Shown: piece after piece, positions 1 to 8,436 of the stretch
Layout: every line of letters starts with the position of its first letter
Numbering within the stretch: the stretch's first letter is position 1
DNA from: DATCYX01 sp037444705
GTDB lineage: Bacteria > Chloroflexota > Anaerolineae > Anaerolineales > UBA4823
Assembly: GCA_037444705.1 (NCBI GenBank)
Contig: JBBILY010000019.1
Coordinates: 1 to 26,540, forward strand
Direction of reading: 5' to 3'
DNA: 26,540 nucleotides
Program-made: the position numbers and the translations under genes
The notes under the pieces: generated by a model
Seen by the model: only the letters and a program-made list of their open reading frames with translations
Databases searched by the model: none
What the model was told of the DNA's origin: nothing

Positions 1-2174
1 CTCACCCCCTGGACTGTCCCATCTGCGACAAGGGTGGGGAATGCCCGCTGCAAGACCTGACCATGGGCTTTGGCCCGGGGCAAAGCCGTTTCCTCTACGA
101 TGAGAAGTTCCATCTCGCCAAGCGAGTGCCGTTGGGAGAGTTAATCATTCTGGATCGGGAGCGCTGCATTCAATGTGCTCGCTGTGTGCGCTTTCAGAGC
201 GAGATTGTGGACGAACCAGTCATTGGCTTTTATCAACGCGGGCGCGCTCTGCAGATCGTCACCTACTCCGAACCCGGCTTTGATTCGTATTTTTCGGGTA
301 ACACCACGGACATTTGCCCCGTGGGCGCCCTGACTACGGCCGATTTTCGCTTTGGGGCACGTCCCTGGGAGTTGCGCGCCGCGGCTTCCATCTGTGCCCA
401 ATGCGCGGTGGGTTGTAATCTGGTCTTCAACGTGCGCCGCGAGGCAAAGGCTGGCGGCAATTGGGTGATCAAACGCGTCATGCCGCGTCAGAACGAGGCG
501 GTCAATGAGATCTGGATTTGTGACAAAGGGCGCTTCACCTATCATTACACCGAAAGCCCCGAGCGCCTCACCCAACCCCTGATCCGCAAGGATGGCGACC
601 TGAAACCCGCTTCTTGGGATGAGGCCCTGGCCCTGGTGGCCGAGCGTTTTCAACAGGCGGGTGAGGGGTTGCTCACCCTGGTGAGCGGGCGCCTTTCGAA
701 CGAAGACTTGTTCAACCTGCAGCAATTGACCACGTCTCTGAGGGGCAAGAGTGTGCTCTACACCCATATGGCTGGTGGGGACCTGGTGGCTCAGGTGGGG
801 GTGGGCCAGGGGACAAACTTCGCCCAGATGGGCGCCGAGACGACTATTCTGGTGGTTGCCTGTGATCTGCAAGAGGAAGCCCCCATCTGGTGGCTGCGGG
901 TGAAACAGGCCGCAGATCGTGGCGCAAAGTTGATTGTGGTCAACCCCCGCCCTACCAAACTGGAACGCTTCGCCACGCATGTCGTTCGTTACCCCTATGG
1001 GGCAGAGGCGGCTGCGGTGCTGGCTATGGTCAATGCTCTCTCTACCAAACGTCCAGACCTACCTCAAGCGGTACAGAATCTCTTACGCAGCCCTGAACTG
1101 CAGGCGGCAGCCAAAACCTTCGCTGCGGCTGAGAACGCCGTCATCCTCTTCGGTAGTGAGGGCCTGGGATTACGCGACTCGCAGGCACTGGCTCAGGCCT
1201 GTGCCAATCTGCTGATCGTTACCGGGCATGTGGGTCGCCCCAACAACGGCTTAATCGGTGTTTGGCCGCGCGCCAACGAACAAGGCGCCTGGGATATGGG
1301 CTTTCGCCCCCTCTTTGACCTGAAAGCAGCCATGAAGGGAGCCAAAGCCTTATATGTGGTGGCAGCCGACCCGGCGGGCGACGATCCCGCCCTGGCCGAG
1401 ACGGGCGATTTCCTGGTGGTGCAAGAACTCTTTCTCACAGCCACTGCCAAATTAGCCGACGTTGTCTTGCCAGCCCAGGCCTATACCGAGCGCGAGGGTA
1501 GATTCACCTCTGGCGAGCGGCGGGTACAGCGCTTTTACCCTGCACTGCCTGCTCGCCCCGACTGCCGACCTGACTTTGCCATCACTGCGGCCATTGGTCA
1601 ACGCCTGGGTCTAGACCTGGAAGGCAGGCATGCCGCCAAAGTCATGGAACGCCTGGCCGCTAATGTGCCCGACTATGCGGGCCTGTCTTATACCAAACTG
1701 GCGGAGGTGAACGAACAATGGCCAATTGTGGGGCGCCTTGACCGCTATTATGGTGGAACAACTTACGAAAACACCCAGGGACTGGGCGTACAATTGCTCT
1801 CGGCTGCCCAGCGCGGTCAGACCGTGCCGCTTACTTGGCCACAACCCGTCACCCTCGAAGTGCCTGAGGCAGCGTTATTGGCCGTGCCAGTGACGCGCCT
1901 GTATGATCGGGGTCAGACGGTGCTGCCGTCCAAATTGCTGCATGGACGTATTCCGCAGCCCTATGTATCCATGCATCCTGCGGTGGCCGAACAATTGGGC
2001 TTGAGCGCAGGAGAAACAGTGCAGGTTAACCTCAACAACACCTCCACCCTGGCTGTTTTGCGCCTGGATGAAGGTCTACCGTCTGGGGTGCTTCTGGTGC
2101 CGCGCAGTCTGGGCATCCCGCTAACGCAGTCTGCGCCAGCTCAAGTGCGCGCGGTTGAACGTGTGATGGCCTGA
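1..2174 (+). CDS. nuoG: NADH-quinone oxidoreductase subunit G, 5' end missing
   Basis: Iron-sulfur/molybdopterin-fold subunit of the complex I peripheral arm, passing electrons from NADH toward quinone. The gene is open from the first bases (frame starts at base 3), so the true start lies outside the window. The first visible residue is the His of the H-x3-C-x2-C-x5-C ligand set of the His-coordinated cluster (N5). A CIQCARC motif followed by DICP gives the next 4Fe-4S cluster (N4). A third set, CAQCAVGC plus a distal Cys in WICDKGRF, matches the extra N7 cluster known only in some bacteria such as E. coli and Thermus; the gap to the last Cys (34 residues) is longer than the 27 I recall for E. 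coli. A molybdopterin-oxidoreductase-like domain fills the rest. The stop TGA is 30 bases before the nuoH ATG, in the same operon. Confidence 0.95.
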   Translation, partial: HPLDCPICDKGGECPLQDLTMGFGPGQSRFLYDEKFHLAKRVPLGELIILDRERCIQCARCVRFQSEIVDEPVIGFYQRGRALQIVTYSEPGFDSYFSGNTTDICPVGALTTADFRFGARPWELRAAASICAQCAVGCNLVFNVRREAKAGGNWVIKRVMPRQNEAVNEIWICDKGRFTYHYTESPERLTQPLIRKDGDLKPASWDEALALVAERFQQAGEGLLTLVSGRLSNEDLFNLQQLTTSLRGKSVLYTHMAGGDLVAQVGVGQGTNFAQMGAETTILVVACDLQEEAPIWWLRVKQAADRGAKLIVVNPRPTKLERFATHVVRYPYGAEAAAVLAMVNALSTKRPDLPQAVQNLLRSPELQAAAKTFAAAENAVILFGSEGLGLRDSQALAQACANLLIVTGHVGRPNNGLIGVWPRANEQGAWDMGFRPLFDLKAAMKGAKALYVVAADPAGDDPALAETGDFLVVQELFLTATAKLADVVLPAQAYTEREGRFTSGERRVQRFYPALPARPDCRPDFAITAAIGQRLGLDLEGRHAAKVMERLAANVPDYAGLSYTKLAEVNEQWPIVGRLDRYYGGTTYENTQGLGVQLLSAAQRGQTVPLTWPQPVTLEVPEAALLAVPVTRLYDRGQTVLPSKLLHGRIPQPYVSMHPAVAEQLGLSAGETVQVNLNNTSTLAVLRLDEGLPSGVLLVPRSLGIPLTQSAPAQVRAVERVMA

Positions 2175-2204
2175 GCGCCTATCTTTGATTTGCGAGGTCT
2201 ACTC

Positions 2205-3287
2205 ATGGATTTCGCTCTGCTAGCAGAATGGATCATCAAGTCTATTATCCTGATCTTTGTCCTGGTCACGGGTTTTGCCTATCTCACCTTTTATGAGCGC
2301 AAGGCTCTGGCGCGCATCCAGGTGCGCATTGGCCCCAACCGCGCCGGTCCGCGTGGCTGGCTGCAACCTCTGGCAGACGGCATCAAATTGATCTTCAAGG
2401 AAGAACTGGTGCCGGCCAAGGCTGATAAACTGATGTTCACCCTGGCTCCGGTAATTACAGTGGTTCCAGCGCTTATCATCCTGGCGGTAGTGCCCTGGGG
2501 AGATAAGGTCATCCTGTTCGGGCGAGAGGTCACCCTGGCGATTACGAATATTAATGTGGGTGTGCTGTATATCACGGCCATCGCTTCCATATCTGTCTAT
2601 GGCATTGTGCTGGCCGGCTGGGCTTCGAATAACAAATATGCCATGATGGGTGGCATCCGTTCCTCAGCGCAGATGATCAGTTACGAACTGGCATTGGGTC
2701 TGGCCTTCATTGGCCCACTGCTTCTGGCGGGGACGATGGATATAGATGAGATTGTCAAAGCCCAAAAGGACCTGGGGTGGTTTGTCATCTGGCAGCCGGT
2801 AGGCACCTTGATCTTCTGGATCGCCACCCTGGCTGAGGTCAATCGCGCCCCATTCGACATGCCTGAGGCCGAACAGGAATTGACAGCCGGCTATCACACC
2901 GAATATTCGGGCATGAAGTTTGCCCTATTCTTTATGGCTGAATACATCAAGATGATCGCGGTCAGCGCTATTGCCGCCAGTTTATTCTTTGGCGGCTACC
3001 GTGGCCCTGGGGTAGATCAATATCCCTGGTTAGGGCCAATCTATCTGTTCATTAAAGTCGTAATTTTGCTCTTTTTAATGATTTGGGTGCGGGCTACCTT
3101 GCCGCGCATCCGTTACGACCGCCTGATGGCGTTTGGCTGGAAAATGCTTTTTCCGCTGGCGTTGATCAATGTATTCATCACTGCAATTGGGATTGTATTG
3201 AATACTTTGTGGCTGATTCCAGCCTTGAGCATTGCCGCTTTTCTTTTAATGGTATATATGGCCAAAGACGCAATTGCGAGGAGGTAG
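2205..3287 (+). CDS. nuoH: NADH-quinone oxidoreductase subunit H
   Basis: Membrane subunit that contributes to the quinone-binding chamber at the junction of the peripheral and membrane arms. About 360 residues with eight or so hydrophobic segments. Diagnostic stretches are ERKALARIQVRIGPNRAGP near residue 30 and AEVNRAPFDMPEAEQEL followed by YSGMKFALFFMAEY, the charged loop that lines the quinone site. The ATG at 2205 was chosen because GAGGT lies about 7 bases upstream; an in-frame TTG at 2190 would add five residues but has no ribosome binding site. The stop overlaps the ribosome binding site of nuoI, so the two are translationally close. Confidence 0.95.
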   Translation: MDFALLAEWIIKSIILIFVLVTGFAYLTFYERKALARIQVRIGPNRAGPRGWLQPLADGIKLIFKEELVPAKADKLMFTLAPVITVVPALIILAVVPWGDKVILFGREVTLAITNINVGVLYITAIASISVYGIVLAGWASNNKYAMMGGIRSSAQMISYELALGLAFIGPLLLAGTMDIDEIVKAQKDLGWFVIWQPVGTLIFWIATLAEVNRAPFDMPEAEQELTAGYHTEYSGMKFALFFMAEYIKMIAVSAIAASLFFGGYRGPGVDQYPWLGPIYLFIKVVILLFLMIWVRATLPRIRYDRLMAFGWKMLFPLALINVFITAIGIVLNTLWLIPALSIAAFLLMVYMAKDAIARR

Positions 3288-3291
3288 TCCG

Positions 3292-3795
3292 ATGTTTGCT
3301 GAGATTTTACGTGGTCTGTCCACCACGTTCCGCTCCATGTTCGAAAAGCCGGTAACCATCCAGTACCCAGAGGTAAAGCGGCCAGTACGTCGCCGCTTCA
3401 AAGGGCGCCATTATCTCATGCGTTACGAGAACGGGCTGGAAAAATGTATTGGTTGTTCGCTGTGTGCGGCTGCCTGTCCGGCCAATGCAATTTTTGTCGA
3501 AGCGGCGGAGAACACCGACGAAGAACGATATTCTCCCGGAGAACGCTACGCCAGCACCTATGAGATCAACATGTTGCGCTGTATCTTCTGTGGCTATTGC
3601 GAAGATGCCTGCCCTACCGAGGCCATTGTTCTGGGAGATAACTACGAACTTTCCTTCACCGACCGCCGCCAGGCCATCTACACTAAAGAAATGTTGCTGG
3701 TACCTGTACCGCAAGGTGGTCAGCCCACACCGCAAAAAACCGAGCCGGGACAGTACACACGCTCGGTGCCGCCGATGCAAAACCCTGTTGATTGA
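3292..3795 (+). CDS. nuoI: NADH-quinone oxidoreductase subunit I (2[4Fe-4S])
   Basis: Ferredoxin-like subunit carrying clusters N6a and N6b, which pass electrons to N2 next to the quinone site. The 167-residue product has two C-x2-C-x2-C-x3-C-P motifs: Cys52/55/58/62 (CIGCSLCAAACP) and Cys97/100/103/107 (CIFCGYCEDACP). The ATG at 3292 is preceded by GAGGAGGT at 3278-3285, which runs into the nuoH stop codon; upstream in-frame starts would lie inside nuoH. The C-terminal 30 residues are Pro/Gln-rich and probably flexible. nuoJ starts 8 bases after the stop. Confidence 0.95.
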   Translation: MFAEILRGLSTTFRSMFEKPVTIQYPEVKRPVRRRFKGRHYLMRYENGLEKCIGCSLCAAACPANAIFVEAAENTDEERYSPGERYASTYEINMLRCIFCGYCEDACPTEAIVLGDNYELSFTDRRQAIYTKEMLLVPVPQGGQPTPQKTEPGQYTRSVPPMQNPVD

Positions 3796-3803
3796 GGAAG
3801 CCA

Positions 3804-4307
3804 ATGTCTCCTGATTTGATGCTCTTTCTCTTTCTGGCTGTGGTTGCGGTGGCCTCTGCCTTGGGCATGCTCTTCAGCCGCAACGCCGTCTATGCGGCTT
3901 TGTTCCTGATTCTGAACTTCGCTACCGTGGCGATATTCTATTTGATTTTAAACGCTCCCTTTATTGCCCTCACCCAGATAACCGTCTATGCTGGCGCGAT
4001 CATGGTGTTATTCCTGTTTGTGATCATGCTCCTGGGGGCAGAACAAACCGGGCGCGCCCCAGCCCCCGGCTGGATGCGACCCACTGCCCTCGCCCTGGGT
4101 GTTGTGCTAGTGATCGAATCGCTCTATATCATTTTCACCCAAAAGGGCTTGCTTCCCAATCCCCACAATACAAACCCAGCTTTTGGCGCTCCCATCAGTG
4201 TGGGTGAGACCTTGTTTAATCAGTATCTCTTGCCCTTTGAGGTAACCTCAGTGTTGCTCCTGGTGGCGATGATCGGCGCGATTGTGCTCACCAAACCCAA
4301 GACTTAG
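3804..4307 (+). CDS. nuoJ: NADH-quinone oxidoreductase subunit J
   Basis: Small membrane subunit of the complex I proton-pumping arm. 167 residues with five hydrophobic segments. The stretch ALTQITVYAGAIMVLFLFVIMLL in the third segment is the family signature; it contains the pi-bulge Tyr region linked to coupling in solved complex I structures (family knowledge). The ATG at 3804 follows GAGGAAG at short distance; an upstream in-frame TTG at 3792 would overlap nuoI. The gene sits between nuoI and nuoK in the standard order, with a 35-base gap to nuoK. Confidence 0.93.
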   Translation: MSPDLMLFLFLAVVAVASALGMLFSRNAVYAALFLILNFATVAIFYLILNAPFIALTQITVYAGAIMVLFLFVIMLLGAEQTGRAPAPGWMRPTALALGVVLVIESLYIIFTQKGLLPNPHNTNPAFGAPISVGETLFNQYLLPFEVTSVLLLVAMIGAIVLTKPKT

Positions 4308-4342
4308 GCGGCTCGGCTGACATACACGAGTGGAGGCATGGC

Positions 4343-4645
4343 ATGTTACCTGTGAGTTATTACATTACTCTTTCAGCAATCCTTTTTACGATTGGCGCAT
4401 TGGGAGTGTTGATTCGCCGCAACTCGATTGTCATCTTCATGTCGGTTGAATTGATGCTGAACGCAGCCAATCTGGCTTTCATCTCCTTTGCTCGGGCTCA
4501 TGGGGCTATGAGCGGCCAGATCTTCGTCTTTTTCGTCATGACGGTGGCTGCGGCTGAGGTAGCTGTAGGTCTGGCGCTGATTGTAGCCATTTTCCGCACC
4601 AAGCAGAGCATTGATGTGGATCAACTGAACATGATGAAAGGGTAA
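4343..4645 (+). CDS. nuoK: NADH-quinone oxidoreductase subunit K
   Basis: Three-helix antiporter-like membrane subunit of complex I, related to MrpC. Exactly 100 residues, the usual family length. The two membrane glutamates needed for coupling in E. coli, Glu36 and Glu72, fall at the same positions here (SVELMLNAANLAF and AAAEVAVGLALIV). A TGGAGG sequence lies about 7 bases before the ATG. An ATG five bases upstream is in another frame. The stop is 4 bases before the nuoL ATG, indicating tight translational coupling. Confidence 0.95.
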   Translation: MLPVSYYITLSAILFTIGALGVLIRRNSIVIFMSVELMLNAANLAFISFARAHGAMSGQIFVFFVMTVAAAEVAVGLALIVAIFRTKQSIDVDQLNMMKG

Positions 4646-4649
4646 TCCT

Positions 4650-6800
4650 ATGTTATTGAGTGAAGTCACCTCGGGTGGGCCTCAATTCTTTTATCTGGTT
4701 CCCTGGATTGTCTTCTTCCCTGTACTGGGCCTTTTGATCAACATCATCCTTGGCGGGCGCATGGGGGAGAAAGCCATTGGTATTGTGGGGTGTTTGGGCT
4801 CAGGCTTATCGTTTGTGGTCTCAGTTTTACAAGCCATTTCCCTCATCGAACATCCCGAAGGCATGGTTGTGCCTCTGGCTGACTGGATTACCGTCGGTAT
4901 TTTACGGCTGCGTTGGGCGTTCCAGGTAGATACCCTCTCGGTGACCATGATGCTGGTGGTTTCAGGGGTGGGCACCTTGATCCATATCTACTCCATTGGC
5001 TATATGCACGAGGACGTGCGTATCAATGGCAACCCGGGACGTTTTCGCCGCTTCTTTGTCTATATGAACCTGTTCATCGCGGCGATGATGATCCTGGTCA
5101 GCAGCGATAACTATCTGATGCTCTTCGTCGGTTGGGAGGGGGTGGGTCTGTGCTCCTATCTTTTGATTGGCTTCTGGTATGAGAAAGGGAAAGATGGCAT
5201 CGGCAATGCCATTGCTGCCAAAAAGGCCTTCGTCACCAACCGTATTGGCGACTTTGGCTTTCTGCTGGCGGCCTTTACCATGTTTGGCGTGTTCCATACC
5301 TTTGAGTTTAGCAAGGTGTTTGAGCAGGTGCCTGATGTGGCTGAGACTCTGCCGGCGGCTATCATTCTCATCACCTTGTTTATGCTGGTGGGTGTAACGG
5401 GGAAGTCGGCGCAATTACCCTTATATGTCTGGTTGCCCGATGCTATGGCTGGCCCCACCCCGGTCTCAGCGCTGATCCATGCTGCAACCATGGTCACCGC
5501 TGGCGTCTACCTGATTGCTCGCTCACACCCCATCTATGTTGTCTCGCCCCTGGCGCAGGGTATCGTCGCCCTGGTGGGAGCAGCCACCGCCTTATTCGCC
5601 GCTACCATCGCCGTGGGGCAGTTTGATATTAAACGCGTACTGGCCTACTCGACCATTAGCCAATTGGGCTTCATGGTGGCAGCAGTGGGCATGGGGGCTT
5701 TCACGGCAGGGATGTTCCACTTGGTGACGCACGCCTTCTTCAAAGCCTTGCTATTTCTCTCCGCAGGCTCGGTGATCCTGGGTGTAGAGCATGGCTTGCA
5801 CTACGTAGAGCATAATCCCTCTTCGAAGAAACTGCTCAAAGGCCAGCATCACCTGGATCCACAAGATATGCGCAATATGGGGGGGCTGCGCACGCGGATG
5901 AAAACCACTTTTGGGGTGTATCTGGTCGGGGCTTTGGCACTGGCGGGTATCTTCCCTCTGGCTGGCTTCTGGTCTAAGGATGAAATCCTGGCCGAAGCCA
6001 ATGCTTTGAACACCACCGTTTACTGGTTGCTGACCATCGCCGCCTTCTTTACCGCCTTTTATATGGGGCGGCAGATATTCCTGGTATTCTTCGGCGAGCC
6101 GCGCACGCCCGCGGCTGAGCATGCCCACGAGAATCCGCCTGTGGTTACGGTGCCACTGATCATCCTGGCAGGGCTCTCGCTCTTCGGTGGGGCGCTTAAC
6201 CTACCTGGCATACACACCTTTGGCACCTGGTTGGAGCACACCATCAAGATTGAGTCAGAAATTCAAAAAATTCATCTGGGAGAGGCTGCAACTGAGGCTG
6301 GTTTCAACCCCACCGTGGCGCTTATCTCCACAGTCATTGCCCTGTTGGGCCTCGCCCTGGCTTACTGGCTGTATTACCGCCGCTATCAGGAGTTACAACA
6401 ACTGCCGGCTGCCAAGCGCCCCGATGACCCCTTGCGCCCTCTGCTTGGCCCAATCTTCAAGGGCATGGAAAATAAGTGGTGGGTGGACGAACTATACTGG
6501 ACAATTTTCCTTAACCCCTACATTTCTCTTTCGCGCTTCTTAGCCGATGTGATCGAGTGGCGTTTCTGGCACGACTGGTTCCACGATGTGGCTATTGTGG
6601 GCACCTACAACTGGTTGACGCGCCTGCTCTCTGTGCGCATTGACCTGGGTGGCATTGATGCCTTTGCCAACAACCTTGCCGGCAGCATCCAGGCGCTGGC
6701 CGGGCAATTGCGCCGCCTCCAGACCGGTTACGTGCGCAATTATGCGCTCTCCGTCTTCATTGGTGTGATTATGATCCTGGGTTATTTGATCTTACGCTAA
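4650..6800 (+). CDS. nuoL: NADH-quinone oxidoreductase subunit L
   Basis: Distal antiporter-like proton channel of complex I. The 716-residue product is longer than E. coli NuoL (about 613 residues). The key membrane residues are visible: Glu163 in FVGWEGVGLCSYLLIG, Lys252 in GVTGKSAQLPLYVWLPDA, and the His-containing helix PVSALIHAATMVTAGVY. The last third carries the long region that forms the lateral amphipathic helix, with an extra charged stretch around EIQKIHLGEAA and YYRRYQELQQL before the final transmembrane helix. The ATG is 4 bases after nuoK; GAAAGGG just upstream can serve as ribosome binding site. An imperfect hairpin follows the TAA. Confidence 0.95.
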   Translation: MLLSEVTSGGPQFFYLVPWIVFFPVLGLLINIILGGRMGEKAIGIVGCLGSGLSFVVSVLQAISLIEHPEGMVVPLADWITVGILRLRWAFQVDTLSVTMMLVVSGVGTLIHIYSIGYMHEDVRINGNPGRFRRFFVYMNLFIAAMMILVSSDNYLMLFVGWEGVGLCSYLLIGFWYEKGKDGIGNAIAAKKAFVTNRIGDFGFLLAAFTMFGVFHTFEFSKVFEQVPDVAETLPAAIILITLFMLVGVTGKSAQLPLYVWLPDAMAGPTPVSALIHAATMVTAGVYLIARSHPIYVVSPLAQGIVALVGAATALFAATIAVGQFDIKRVLAYSTISQLGFMVAAVGMGAFTAGMFHLVTHAFFKALLFLSAGSVILGVEHGLHYVEHNPSSKKLLKGQHHLDPQDMRNMGGLRTRMKTTFGVYLVGALALAGIFPLAGFWSKDEILAEANALNTTVYWLLTIAAFFTAFYMGRQIFLVFFGEPRTPAAEHAHENPPVVTVPLIILAGLSLFGGALNLPGIHTFGTWLEHTIKIESEIQKIHLGEAATEAGFNPTVALISTVIALLGLALAYWLYYRRYQELQQLPAAKRPDDPLRPLLGPIFKGMENKWWVDELYWTIFLNPYISLSRFLADVIEWRFWHDWFHDVAIVGTYNWLTRLLSVRIDLGGIDAFANNLAGSIQALAGQLRRLQTGYVRNYALSVFIGVIMILGYLILR

Positions 6801-6804
6801 AAAG

Positions 6805-6844
6805 GCTCACCCCAAACCTCGCCTGTGGGCTGAGGTTGGGGAGC
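6805..6844 (+). other. imperfect hairpin between nuoL and nuoM
   Basis: The arms GCTCACCCCAAACCTC and GAGGTTGGGGAGC are complementary apart from small bulges, separated by about 11 bases. The right arm contains GGGGAG, the only plausible ribosome binding site for the nuoM ATG at 6853. The hairpin could therefore cover that site, act as a processing or stability element inside the operon, or be a remnant of a dispersed repeat. There is no T-run after it, so it does not look like a terminator. Confidence 0.55.
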
Positions 6845-6852
6845 AACCTGCG

Positions 6853-8394
6853 ATGGACGAGGATAAACTATGGNNNNNNNNNNNNNNNNATCCCTTGACC
6901 CTGGTCACCTTCTTTCCTTTGTTAGGCGTCCTGGTGATCTTGTTCTTAAAGCAGGAGCAAAAGAACGCCATCCGCTGGGTGGCCCTGGTGACCTCTCTCA
7001 TCACCTTTGGCATATCTCTGGCGGTGTTGGCTCAGTTTTCGCCACGTGATCCTGACCTGCAACTGGTGATTAATTTACCCTGGATTCAGGTGGCGGGTTG
7101 GAACATTGCCTATCACCTGGGGGTGGATGGGCTAAGTATCCTGCTGCTTCTGCTCACCACTTTCCTGACCCCGATCTCCATCCTCTCCACCTGGACGGCG
7201 ATTGAAGATCGGGTGAAAGACTTCATGCTCTTCTTCCTACTGCTGGAAGTGGGCATGGTGGGGGTTTTCCTGGCGCAAGATTTGTTTCTGTTCTATATCT
7301 TCTGGGAGTTCACCCTGGTGCCTATGTATTTCTTGATCGGCATCTGGGGTGGTCCGCGACGCATGTATGCGGCGGTCAAGTTTTTCCTCTACACCATGGC
7401 CGGCTCGATTTTGATGCTCCTGGCTATCCTGTGGCTGGGCATTCAGGGAGGCACTTTCTCCGTGCCCGAACTGGTGGCTAGAGGCAATATCCCCGAAAAC
7501 GTGCAAACCTGGCTCTTCCTGGCTTTCGCGGCCGCCTTTGCGATCAAAGTGCCCATGTGGCCGTTGCATTCCTGGCTGCCGGATGCCCATGTAGAAGCGC
7601 CCACGGCGGGTTCGGTTATCCTGGCTGGCATCCTGCTGAAAATGGGCACCTATGGTTTCCTGCGCTTTAACTTACCTTTGTTCCCCAAAGCCGCAGTGCA
7701 ACTGGCACCCTATATGGCGCTCCTGGCAGTCATTGGTATTCTTTATGGGGCGGCAGTTTCATATGCTCAACAGGACGTGAAAAAACTGGTGGCTTTCTCA
7801 TCGGTCAGCCACCTGGGTTTTGTGATGCTGGGATTGATCGCTCTCAACCCGCAGGGCATCCAGGGTGGCATCTTGCAAATGATCAACCATGGTTTGAGCA
7901 CAGGAGCATTGTTCCTGATTGTGGGCATGATCTACGAGCGCCGTCATACCCGCGATATGGATGCCTTCGGCGGTTTATGGAAGGTGATGCCCATTTACGG
8001 TGCCCTGACCTTAATCGTAACCCTGTCTTCCATGGGCTTACCTGGCTTGAACGGCTTTGTGGGCGAATTCACCATATTACTGGGCGCCTGGGATGCTGGC
8101 CAGTTGGGTGGTCCACTAGGCTCGTACTTATACGCTGGCTTTGCGGCAGCAGGGGTGATCTTGGCGGCGGTGTATATGCTCTACATGTTCCAAAAACTCT
8201 TCTTGGGACCATTGGACAAGGAAGAAAACCGCTCACTCAAAGACCTCAACTGGCGCGAAGTCGTTACCCTGGCTCCTATCCTGATCTTCATCTTTTGGAT
8301 TGGCTTGTATCCCAAACCGTTCTTTATGCTGATGGCGCCTTCAGTGGACAGACTGGTGAGCCTGATACACAGCGCTGCCCTGGCTATGCCATGA
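6853..8394 (+). CDS. nuoM: NADH-quinone oxidoreductase subunit M (16 N inside)
   Basis: Antiporter-like proton channel subunit of complex I. About 513 residues, normal for the family. Signature stretches: FYIFWEFTLVPMYFLIGIWG with the channel Glu, AFAIKVPMWPLHSWLPDAH with the central Lys, SVILAGILLKMGTYG, and the late HGLSTGALFLIVG segment. The start at 6853 gives MDEDKLW, then the undetermined bases 6874-6889, then PLTLVTFFPLLGVLVI, a normal NuoM first helix. Frame is kept only if the gap really is 16 bases, so the first dozen residues and the start codon are provisional. The spacing to nuoL (52 bases) is larger than elsewhere in the operon and holds a hairpin. Confidence 0.92.
   Translation: MDEDKLWXXXXXXPLTLVTFFPLLGVLVILFLKQEQKNAIRWVALVTSLITFGISLAVLAQFSPRDPDLQLVINLPWIQVAGWNIAYHLGVDGLSILLLLLTTFLTPISILSTWTAIEDRVKDFMLFFLLLEVGMVGVFLAQDLFLFYIFWEFTLVPMYFLIGIWGGPRRMYAAVKFFLYTMAGSILMLLAILWLGIQGGTFSVPELVARGNIPENVQTWLFLAFAAAFAIKVPMWPLHSWLPDAHVEAPTAGSVILAGILLKMGTYGFLRFNLPLFPKAAVQLAPYMALLAVIGILYGAAVSYAQQDVKKLVAFSSVSHLGFVMLGLIALNPQGIQGGILQMINHGLSTGALFLIVGMIYERRHTRDMDAFGGLWKVMPIYGALTLIVTLSSMGLPGLNGFVGEFTILLGAWDAGQLGGPLGSYLYAGFAAAGVILAAVYMLYMFQKLFLGPLDKEENRSLKDLNWREVVTLAPILIFIFWIGLYPKPFFMLMAPSVDRLVSLIHSAALAMP
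6874..6889. other. assembly gap of 16 N
   Basis: Sixteen undetermined bases near the 5' end of nuoM, about 30 bases after the nuoL-nuoM hairpin. Sequence and true length are unknown. The hairpin may have contributed to the gap, but this is only a guess. Confidence 0.99.
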
Positions 8395-8436
8395 GCCTGG
8401 GGCAGATCAACCTTTATGCCTGATTAAAGGGAGTTT

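Noticed and set aside
141..980. Long open frame on the - strand opposite nuoG
   Set aside because: Shadow of a G+C-rich coding gene; nuoG on the + strand is unmistakable.
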